This document shows positions 56,161 to 64,000 of a stretch of 64,000 nucleotides of DNA, piece by piece (position 1 is the first letter of the stretch; each line of letters begins with the position of its first letter). Source of the stretch: Branchinecta lynchi (Eukaryota > Arthropoda > Branchiopoda > Anostraca > Branchinectidae); NCBI GenBank assembly GCA_023053575.1, contig JAKZAP010000004.1, positions 18,735,624-18,799,623 on the forward strand, read 5' to 3'. A program made the position numbers and the translations under genes. The notes under the pieces were generated by a model that was not told where the DNA came from, made no database searches, and saw only the letters and a list, made by a program, of their open reading frames with translations.

Positions 56161-58550
56161 GTTAGAGGGGTGTCACATTTTCAGGACCCGGCGATCGGAC
56201 TAGTGGTTACTGAAAATCAAACCGTCGAAGCAATAGGCTACTGTATGTTTCCAACCGTGTTCTTCAAAACTCTGCTAACTACATTTTATAATTTTTGGGC
56301 CCAGTTTTGTGTATGCCATCTGCATGAAGAAAGTAGGATCTCAGGAAGTTAAAACTAATCTACCTATTAGATGGTTGCTCTTGTCGTCATCTAACACTAA
56401 GCACAATTTAACAGAATACCAAATCAGATATGTTCTTTCCAATGGTATAGTTAACTCAGTTTTCAAAAAAAATTTCAGTTAGCACAGGTTTGAAGAACAC
56501 GGTACAATTATCAGTCCACTGTTGGCCACGTGCACCGTGATGTAGTAGCATAACCTAGTTCTAAAGATCATCAAAAGATGTTGACTAATATACTTGTTAG
56601 GTACGATTTTCATCGTCCAACTTACCGCTTTGTCATCCTGATGGTACGGTTTCAGTGGAGGTAGAGAAGATCATATACACCAAGGTGCGGCTTCGCGCGA
56701 AAACGTCGGATTTTCCCAGTGCGTGAATAGAGTCAATGGCAGTTTCTGTCCAAGAACAGTCAGTTCTTATTTTGCATTTTACGTGTAAATCTGTTTCAAA
56801 ATTTAATTCGAGGTCATTTTGCGCACAGTTGATCCCACCCATATGTAAACCACCTAGCCTGGTAGACAGATTGAAAACTCCCTGAAATTTTCCGACATCG
56901 TCAAGATTCTGGCCGAAAAGTCGATTAACTCAGGAGTAGAGGAACAAGCAAATGGTAATATCTTGAGACTCTGAAAACAAAAACAGCGAAAGCAAAAGTG
57001 GCACCATGTGAAAACAAGGACAGGGCAGATTCTGTGAAGGTGAAAAACGGGAAATTAAAAACACATCGTCGGCGCATTCGAGGGGAAGACGATGGAAAGG
57101 TTTGGGATGACTTCCCCACCCTTGTGTTTATCCAAGATCCTTAGTACCAATCAACGACGAACTTGAAAACGCCTTCTTCTGTTAAGAGCTACGTTGACTG
57201 CTCCGTTTCACCTCTCACCAGAGGTAATAATATGCCTGGATAGGATTATCTTCTCTGGGACCTGTCTTCCGGAATTCCCCGCTAAATTATGTCTTTCTTT
57301 GTCGGGTCGAATACAGTAACAAAGTCGATGAAGAATTTCGTGGTTTCCTGTTGACGCTTGAACCTATGCTCAAGTATTTGGCAGAGAGAGAAGAGCTTAT
57401 GTGCAGCCCATGCTAGTTACTGAGCTTCTTTCTTCGTGAACTTTTTCACGTTTGTTTTCGAAATACCCGACCGGTTTCCGGTTGTCTGACTAAATTCCAG
57501 CCACACCTCATCCGACAGAACCTGAATTATTAATCCCGTTTTTTGGATATGTTTTGAAATCAAAGGTTTTAATTGGGCTGTTTCTGTCCAAAGCTTTGTT
57601 CTCCATTTGGCGGATTGATCGCTTTCCAGTTGTTTTGTATCCACCGGGTACACGAACTTACGAAAAAGAAGTGGTTGGAGCGGATTTCCTCTAGGCAATA
57701 CGAAGTTTACTCAGTAGATAACTAACAAGGCGGTAAATTTGCGACTACAGTAAAAGTATGCTTCTTTAAACAATTACTTCAACTTGTGCAGTTCAGTTGT
57801 TCGCTGGACAAAACAATATAAACAAATACAAAATAGTTTTAAAGAGCATTTTACTTTTATCGCAGCAAATGGATCAAATGACACTGTTCTCAAAGTAAGT
57901 AACTGTTCAAAGAAACATACCTCTATTACACCATACTAGACATATCAGAACACTTTCTGATCTTAAAAGAGGCTTATTAGATAGAAATGCTAAGTCGTAA
58001 GTTCCTCAGAATAATCACATAACATCACAGAGGGCAAGTTACCATAACAGTCCTTCGTTATGTCCGCTATTATGGAAGAAAGGTAACGAATGGTTTGAGG
58101 TGCATCCACGTTAACGTGAGTGTCGGTCAGACTGGATGAACGTTTTACGTAGCTTCCACTATAGTACTCTTGGTTTTTACCTGGTAGTAAAGAAACTGAA
58201 ACCACATAGATAACGTAACTAAGGACCTTACGGGTCGGTGGGAAAGCCGTTGACGCGATATTTTAGCCAAATAGTTTACATTGGCACAATTCACTCCGAT
58301 CCAAGAAAACGTTCTCAGTAGTACTCCGTGAGAAAAAGGATTTAAATGCACTGACAAAAGTTCAACAAAAGAACAAGTATAGACCCACTGTCAGTCGCTG
58401 GTTCACACAGACTCCGTCCTGCGTTGAAATTTTGTCTTTCACATCAAAAGATGCGTCTCACGATACATGCGTTTGTATCTGGATGCGTTATTTTGCGTTG
58501 GAAACTACCGCTTCTCTTGCAGGTGCAGTCTCTGTTGACCAGGGATAGAG
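56161..58550. other. No supported gene; weak coding hints only
   Basis: Plus-strand 56970-57143 is open for about 58 codons (a Lys-rich stretch ending VWDDFPTLVFIQDP, then stop) after a weak acceptor-like AG. Minus-strand 57417-57698 is open for 93 codons. Neither shows a family motif, conserved splice sites or a partner exon, so I do not call genes. Confidence 0.35.
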
Positions 58551-58703
58551 CAGTGGTTCCCAACCGGCGTTTACGGTGTCCCCCACAGTGTAAGTTAGAC
58601 TCGTGTGTCGAATGACGTACAGCGACTGAGCCATGGTATCGGCAACATTTCTAAGAACCACCAGTAGCCTACTGTAGGTTGAAACGAAAGGTTGGAAACC
58701 ACA
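58551..58703. mobile_element. Candidate short hAT-like MITE
   Basis: CAGTGGTTCCCAACCGG on the left and GGTTGGAAACCACAG on the right are inverted, and CAGTGGTTCCCAACC is a common hAT end. Flanking octamers do not match well, so the call rests on the ends. Confidence 0.4.
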
Positions 58704-59301
58704 GATCTAGCGGTCGTAAAAAAAAGAAGCACAATCCGACTGACATAGCAAATAAATTCCAAGCCATCAATTATCGTTTAGGCCGAGACAACCCAACAAC
58801 AAAAGCCCTTCAACATACCCGGAAACGTGAGCCAACTAAGCTTCCTTCCATATTACCTTCATCCGCGCTCACATTAAACAAAGGTACCGGCAAGAATCCA
58901 CAATATTTTCGGGTGTTTTTTTTCTATCGTTTCTTCCGCTCTTATAGCTCGGAATTTGGAAGAGTTGTTAAGGTACACATACATACAGTCCGATTGTAGC
59001 AACATGATGCGAATTTCCTTTTTCGCTCCGGAATCGCACCCAGGTTTCCCCATAGGGATAGGTTGCGATTCCAAGACAGATCCTATCAAGTTCTCAACTC
59101 CTCAAAGTGTTCCGAAAATAGCACAAACAAAAATACTTGGCGAACATTTAGCCGTCTTTAAAACATATGATCGTTGGAATTTTCTGTCTCCTCAAAGAAA
59201 AAATGACCGAATCGAATAAATATTTTTTTCCCAACTTGCATGCGAACGAGCTTTTCAGGAAAGATCCAATTTTCTAACTGTTCATGAATCAACAAACCTC
59301 A

Positions 59302-59427
59302 CTATTTAGCCAGACTCTGAAGTAAGGCACCGACATCATGAGCCAAGGCTGGATTCATGTTGAGCTTCGGCAAAAGCACCGACAGGTGGCTCTTTAAACC
59401 ACCTAGCTGATCTCTCATCTCTGAAAC
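59302..59427 (-). CDS. TBC1D1/TBC1D4-like Rab GAP, last coding exon
   Basis: After an acceptor (TTCGTATTCCAG) the frame reads VSEMRDQLGGLKSHLSVLLP and on to SLAK and a TAG stop, 41 codons. It joins in phase 0 with the preceding exon (60916-61167). It completes the C-terminal helical region; human TBC1D1/4 proteins also end with a coiled-coil and short hydrophilic tail, though this end is not strongly conserved. The assignment depends on the upstream exons. An R9 MITE begins about 50 bp upstream (59476) in the intron. Confidence 0.75.
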   Translation of the reverse strand, partial: VSEMRDQLGGLKSHLSVLLPKLNMNPALAHDVGALLQSLAK

Positions 59428-59475
59428 CTGGAATACGAATCTATGAATAACCGCAGGTTCAGTTTCAAATATAAT

Positions 59476-59846
59476 AGTTTCGTTTTTGCAGATACCATTG
59501 TATCTGATACAATCTGACACCACTGTAACTAGATCTGCACTTTGTCGTTTTTGCAGGTACTTAGGTATCTCATACAACTTGCAAAAACGACAACTGCCGA
59601 ATTTGCGCTTTTAGAAGTCATCCCAATAGGTGCTAATATCCACTCATATCTGAAGTGCCAAACTTCATTCCTACCAATCTGACAAAAATCCAGGTTCCTG
59701 CGTTGGTGATGATGGACTTGAGATGAATTTTTCAGATAACACGATCAGTTACCACGGTCGGGACCGTGGTATCAGATACCACAGTAACTGCGAAAACGAC
59801 TTTTGACCGTGGTATCAGATACCATGGTATCTGCAAAAAGGCAACT
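59476..59846. mobile_element. R9 palindrome-rich MITE, copy b, in the last TBC1D intron
   Basis: Inverted ends AGTTTCGTTTTTGCAGATACC and its complement near 59826-59846, flanked by AAT on both sides. The interior repeats GTGGTATCAGATACCA-type palindromes as in 36241-36614. It lies within the 59428-60915 intron. Confidence 0.75.
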
Positions 59847-59989
59847 AATGTCAACGCTGCTGGACCGTCATGATGAGGCAGGAAAAATTATGTCGCACAA
59901 GCAATACATTTCGAACAAGATACCAAAAAGAAATAAAGAAAGGACACTGAAATTATTTGTAACAATGAAATGTATGGGTGCGCGCTCCT

Positions 59990-60172
59990 ACGTAGACCCG
60001 ACACTACGTAGACACGTCAGTAAGGACAAATGGACAAATTTCCCGACGCTACGTGGACAAAAAAAAAACCCGACACTACGTGGACACGACGGTAGATCGA
60101 AGGACGCTATGGAGACACGACAGTACATCGAACGACATTAAGTAGACACATCAGTACGTCGAACGCCACTAA
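59990..60172. repeat. Minisatellite, ~30 bp CGACACTACGTGGACAC units
   Basis: Five to six degenerate units with CTACGTRGACAC and a CAGTACRTCGA spacer. It lies in the last TBC1D intron. Confidence 0.65.
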
Positions 60173-60679
60173 CCAAATTGTTTTTTTTAGGATTCCTTAC
60201 GCTCATGGAAGGAATTTCTGAACGCCAGCATCACGCAACCCCACAAAAAAAGTGATGAATATAAATGAGCGAAGGAATTACGAGACTGTAGAATGTACAA
60301 CAAATTGAGTGCATACGCAGCTTTGACGTTCTTTATTGCACTTTGTCGGAAGGACAAATTTACTGATATTGGAAAGTAGAGAGTGGTTTTGGTTTTAAAG
60401 AAAAGCAGCGTGCAGTATCTGCTTCTTTTTTTTCTATTCGGCTGTAAGATCTTCAAACTACAAGGACGACTTGCGAAGGAGGAAATGCTCCAGAATTTTA
60501 AACATTACATAAACCCCGGAAAGGACACGTTCGACCCTCGAGATGTGGAACCACACGGTACTGAAATGACCGTCGACTACTGCCAGACTTCGAAAACCCT
60601 ATTGCTGACGGACCAAGGACAAGACGTCGAGAAAAGAGAAGAGTTGTCAACTGATATGTTCTCACCCAGCGACTAGTAC

Positions 60680-60901
60680 ACAACGTAACATCAAGTCATT
60701 CGTCCCATATTTTACTAATCGTTTAAACAGAGCAAGTCTGTTGCGTTTTACTTCAATCTTCATGTATTATTTTAGTTACGCAAATTTCTGTTGAAACATT
60801 TAGTGTCGTTTTATTTATGTATTGACTCGTGTATTTATCTATTGACATGCCTGCGCTAGCTAACGCTACTTTGGTGATATAAAGAATTCATTCGTTCATA
60901 C
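60680..60901 (+). mobile_element. LINE 3' end in TBC1D intron
   Basis: A UTR with CCTGCGCTAGCTAACGC and a GATATAAAGAATTCATTCGTTCAT tail resembles the (CATT)n end at 11300-11333. The tail stops about 10 bp before the splice donor at 60915. Coding sequence upstream (60430-60676 is open) shows no motif I can name. Confidence 0.5.
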
Positions 60902-60915
60902 AAGGTTGAAATTAC

Positions 60916-61167
60916 CTCATCTTCAAGCCGTTTGTTTTTCCCCATCAACTCAGCAACTCGAATAGTCATGTCCCTATTCGATAGTTTGGACACATCAAGC
61001 TGAGACTGTGCTTCTTTCAGCTGCCGTTCCAACCGGGAGATGGTGACGGCGTCTGTCCGTTCAGCAGACGGAGAGAGTCTCACAGAATTTGCTGCAACTT
61101 CTTCTTGCAGAACGTGGTACTCGATCTCGTACGCAGCAAGCTGTCTACCTATGTTCAGCTTAAGTGC
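60916..61167 (-). CDS. TBC1D1/TBC1D4-like Rab GAP, coiled-coil exon
   Basis: Bounded by acceptor CGATTTTCCAG and donor GTAATT, this 252 bp exon is open for 84 codons in phase 0. NIGRQLAAYEIEYHVLQEE closely matches the segment just after the TBC domain of TBC1D1/TBC1D4 (AKQLQAYEVEYHVLQEE-like). It is followed by a Ser-rich spacer and a heptad coiled coil (ERQLKEAQSQLDVSKL). The family accelerates GTP hydrolysis on Rabs such as those of GLUT4-type vesicles. The exon continues directly from VISK in the upstream exon. Confidence 0.9.
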
Positions 61168-61325
61168 CTGGAAAATCGGACGGATCTCAACCAGAAAACA
61201 AGATATCAAAATTGTGACAAGATTTTACGACCTTGAACAACCTCGGTATTTCGCTGAGGAGGAAAATGTGAGGCGTCAAAGCTCTAAGAGGCAAATGGGA
61301 GTGCGGGCAAGGGAACAAACGATAC

Positions 61326-61737
61326 TAGTGTTGGGCAATATTTATAGTAATATCGAAATATCAATATTTTCAAATTCGATTATCGATATTTCGATTATCG
61401 TAAACCGATATTTGAAACCGTTTATACTGCTACATTTTTCCAGAACCAAAAAAATAACAAGACAAAAACTGAACTAAATCAACACAATCAAACATTCCCA
61501 TTAAGAAATAGTAGCATTTCCACGATTTTCCTTCCCAGTCTGTTTTTCCTCCCCCATCGAAATCAAGTTTGAAACCCCTATTTATTTTTTTATTCTGAAA
61601 ATCCCGAACAACAGAGCTGTTGCACGTCGTTATGCAACTATCGAAAATATCGATATTTGAAAAGTCAATAGCGAAATATCGATATTTTTCAATAATACCG
61701 ATATTTCAATTATCGTATCGAATATCGCCCAAGACTA
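61326..61737. mobile_element. R11 MITE (ATCGATAT-rich), copy b
   Basis: Ends TAGTGTTGGGCAATAT and ATATCGCCCAAGACTA are inverted. Both arms consist of AATATCGATATTTC-type sequence around a unique centre. It lies in the 61168-62922 intron and is related to 25311-25636. Confidence 0.6.
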
Positions 61738-61954
61738 TACACAGATGTTGTCTGAACAGGTTGACAGGAGATTGAGTAGTTGGATTCTATGAAACACGAT
61801 ACGAGTATAAGAAACGTCTTTTCTTCCGAACACCTGCTAAGAAGGAAGAGGGATGGAAGGGATGAACAAGATAGATAATCCAAGTCGCAGACAGCTGATC
61901 ATCCAAAACAGCAGAATAGGCAATGGAATCTTGAGCACTAATTTCTTAGCAACG

Positions 61955-62612
61955 GTTTCGACCAAAAGGTTTCGATGGGATCCCAAAAACTTAATATTTG
62001 ATACAGACAACTGGGTCTTGTCTTCGCCAGATCCAGTCTTTGCCGACTCCTTAGAGTATGTGTGTTTACCCCTATAAGTCATATCTATTACTTCTGCCAT
62101 ATTTCCGGTTTCGGCCGAATTCCGGGCGAACTGCTTGTCCGGCAAAACAAGAAAGATCAAAAACGAATTCACCGTACCCTTACCCGTATATCGAACATCT
62201 AATCAAAACTTTAACTTACTCCGGGCGAACTACTTGTCCGGTAGATAATGATTTTCACATAAGTGTTCAGCATGTCTTCTTACCCCTAAATCGAATATCC
62301 AATCAACTTCAATTGAAACTTTCGGCCGAATTTCCGGGCGAACTACTTGTCCGGCGAGAAAACGGTTTTCATAATCGTGTTCAGCATGTCTTCTTACCCC
62401 TTAATACTCATTAGCTGCTTAAAAATATTTTGTTTGTCCCTTAATTTGAACCCCCTCACCCATCTCTAATTGCCGGGCTACAGAGCCCATCTACCTAGTT
62501 TCATCAAAATATCTCATTCCTTTCGAGAGTTATCTTGCTGATAGACAGACGGACAACTTTTGCGATGTCATAGGTATCTCTACTTACGTATTGGGATCCC
62601 AAAAACCCAGGA
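61955..62612 (-). repeat. R1 repeat, copy h, in TBC1D intron
   Basis: Runs from ACCAAAAGGTTTCGATGGG to TTGGGATCCCAAAAACC in reverse, both ends present, with about two to three 119 bp units (TTCGGCCGAATTCCGGGCG, ACTACTTGTCCGG). It is shorter than copy c. It shows that R1 can sit in a gene intron. Confidence 0.75.
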
Positions 62613-62639
62613 TTAGCCTATTGAAAGTTGGAGTTAACT

Positions 62640-62745
62640 TGTTAGAGCTCTAGCTTAAACTGTCAGTCGCAGCCACGAGGACCTTGCTAAGAATTGCTTG
62701 GCTTTGTTGGCTTTAATAAATAAATTATTAAATAAATTATTATAC
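62640..62745 (+). mobile_element. LINE 3' end with (AAATTATT)n tail
   Basis: GGCTTTGTTGGCTTTAATAA is followed by AATAAATTATTAAATAAATT. The layout fits the LINE ends elsewhere. It is in the TBC1D intron. Confidence 0.45.
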
Positions 62746-62922
62746 CCGATACAATTTTACTTGTCTTAATCCGTACAGCAGCCATAAATGCATCCTCTAA
62801 TCAAGATACAAGCAGTAAATGATTAACCTTAACGGGCGAGGGCTTAAAAGACATGCGCACAGTCGATAATGTCGCAGATGACAGAGAAAGAGATAGGGTG
62901 GGAAACATAGCTCCTACTATAC

Positions 62923-63092
62923 CTTTGAGATAACCCTGTCAGCTTCGTTTGGTCCAACTGCAGGAATTACTGTTTTGAAATAGTCCATCAACTGATCTAA
63001 GTTCTTGCAACTTAACAACATCAGTTTATGCTCTTCCAGTAACGCAAGTGCAACCCGAAAGATTGCGGTCAGTCCAAACAGGAAGACAAGAT
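62923..63092 (-). CDS. TBC1D1/TBC1D4-like Rab GAP, end of TBC domain
   Basis: Acceptor CTTCTTATTTCCAG and donor GTATAG bound 170 bp encoding LVFLFGLTAIFRVALALLEE, then a KNLDQLMDYFKTVIPA helix, and ending VISK. This matches the last helices of the TBC (Rab-GAP) domain of the TBC1D1/TBC1D4 group, where a 'FxxA...LL...N(L/F)xxxVxFxKxxLP' pattern leads into the coiled coil. The exon starts with the last two bases of a split codon; the catalytic Arg and Gln fingers would be in exons to the right of the window. Confidence 0.88.
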
Positions 63093-63734
63093 CTGGAAAT
63101 AAGAAGAGAGTAGGTATCCCTCGGCCCAATTTGACCTTCATAGTGAAAAAACACGATCAGGATCGGGAGCTCCCGAACTGGAATTCCTGTCCGGATTTGC
63201 GGCACCATCATCACTTCCATGTGGAGAAGTTGAAATTTGTTCAACTTGATGATGAAAGTGCAGGAAATCCGGTCGGGAAATCCTCATCGTGTGTTCGCAC
63301 TTTGACTCTTTTTATCAGATTATCCGTTTAGCAGGTTTCGAATTTGGCTTAAAGGACCCCTCTTGCTTATTCTGCATTTTATATTCTCCTAGCTGCCTTT
63401 TTAAAATCTTCACTTTTCTTCACTGTTTCGTTTTGTATCTACGACACTTTAGCGCTTTCTCGACCGATCTGAGTTTTGCCAGTCAGGCAACACAAACTTC
63501 GCCAAAAGCTTCAAGGTCCGCCGACAACTCTTTCACACAAGGATATGAGAAGCCCAAAAGTATTATTTTTTCGTTTTGGAAAATCCGTTCAGTTCTATCT
63601 TCTTTTTTGGACTTCTTTTCTTTTGCTTGGTTTTCCCACTTTTTCACCACAGCACGTTCAGTCTTTCAACCGCGGCGTCGGGGAGCGGAAAGGGTGGACA
63701 GAGTCGACAAGCGTAAATTTTTCGGGACAAAAGC

Positions 63735-64000
63735 AGACTTAACAAATTTCGCCTGCGGCGCTTGTCTTGGTACAGTCGTTAGAACCACCGCTTTTTAGCG
63801 AAAACTAAAATGAACAGCAGGTGAACTTTCAAATACGAAATTATATCGAAGGAATAATCTCAAGTGATGCATTACAGTTAATTTAAACAAAATTTCGCCT
63901 GCGGCAAATTTTTTAGTATTCTTTGATTGGAAGAACGGTGTTTCATCTAATTGGCGTTTTAGGATTGAAATGCGTGGGGGTCAGAAACACGTTGAAAGCT
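63735..64000 (+). repeat. R6 repeat, copy b (runs off the window)
   Basis: AAATTTCGCCTGCGGCGC, TTTAGCGAAA, a second TTTCGCCTGCGGCAAATTT, then GGAACGGTGTTTCATC (as AAGAACGGTGTTTCATC) match modules at 34970-35290. A GGACAAAAGCAGACTTAAC piece just before it (63721) resembles the outer end of the R5 foldback arms. The 169-codon frame at 63289-63798 overlaps it and has no domain, so I do not call it. Confidence 0.5.

Noticed and set aside
63289..63798. 169-codon frame at the right end
   Set aside because: Phe/Ser-rich, overlaps the R6 repeat and other frames on the same strand, and has no domain. Probably chance.
1..64000. tRNA or rRNA genes
   Set aside because: I looked for B-box-like GGTTCRA sequences in cloverleaf context and conserved rRNA cores and found none convincing; a covariance-model scan would be decisive.

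Overview
This window reads as nuclear DNA from a metazoan, most likely an arthropod. The coding pieces are spliced exons with GT-AG introns, separated by a dense, nested mosaic of transposable elements. The arthropod guess rests mainly on a provirus carrying a baculovirus-F/errantivirus-type envelope gene. It is inference, because no species-specific marker is visible. A 100-base N run at 46381-46480 is a scaffold gap.

Host genes are sparse. The clearest is the 3' end of a TBC1D1/TBC1D4-type Rab GTPase-activating protein on the minus strand. It has three exons (62923-63092, 60916-61167, 59302-59427) with phase-consistent junctions and a stop codon, and it continues beyond the right edge. A second candidate is one minus-strand exon at 14353-14543 carrying a CtBP-binding PVDLS motif like that of KLF3/8/12 factors.

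Left part (0.9-12.5 kb): a repeat with GGGATCCC ends (called R1 here) holds a 5'-truncated LINE. It is followed by an LTR provirus (3268-10220, transcribed on the minus strand). The two ~0.9 kb LTRs are nearly identical and the env frame is intact, but no gag-pol is recognisable. Between env and the 5' LTR lie a hairpin-ended tandem-repeat element (R2, 6511-8135), an antisense 127-codon ORF and a short broken ORF. A diagnostic 230 bp piece of R1 is present on both sides of the provirus. A reverse full-length R1 lies at 11638-12507.

Middle part (12.5-38 kb): LINE 3' ends with short tandem tails, hAT-type MITEs with 8 bp target duplications, a 198 bp near-perfect palindrome, remnants of an RNase H-bearing LINE and probably of a Copia RNase H, an R4 element with hairpin-bearing inverted ends (29215-31468), a 1.36 kb foldback element (33541-34900) and a palindrome-rich MITE with 3 bp flanking repeats.

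Right part (38-54 kb): a ~5 kb block (38376-43470) recurs in direct orientation just after the gap (46497-50811). Each copy carries R1 with R2 inserted at the same site, plus a GC-rich hAT-type MITE. Between them is a reverse R4. This is either a young segmental duplication or two haplotypes joined by the assembler. Another R2 with an embedded poly(A) LINE ends at 53523. From 54 kb to the end, mostly single-copy sequence leads into the TBC1D gene, whose introns hold R9, R11, R1 and LINE insertions.

The best candidates for something undescribed are the hairpin-ended tandem-repeat families R1, R2 and R4, none of which shows a transposase here, and the env-bearing, pol-less provirus with an antisense ORF. 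Identities below come from reading and comparing sequence by eye; no search was run.
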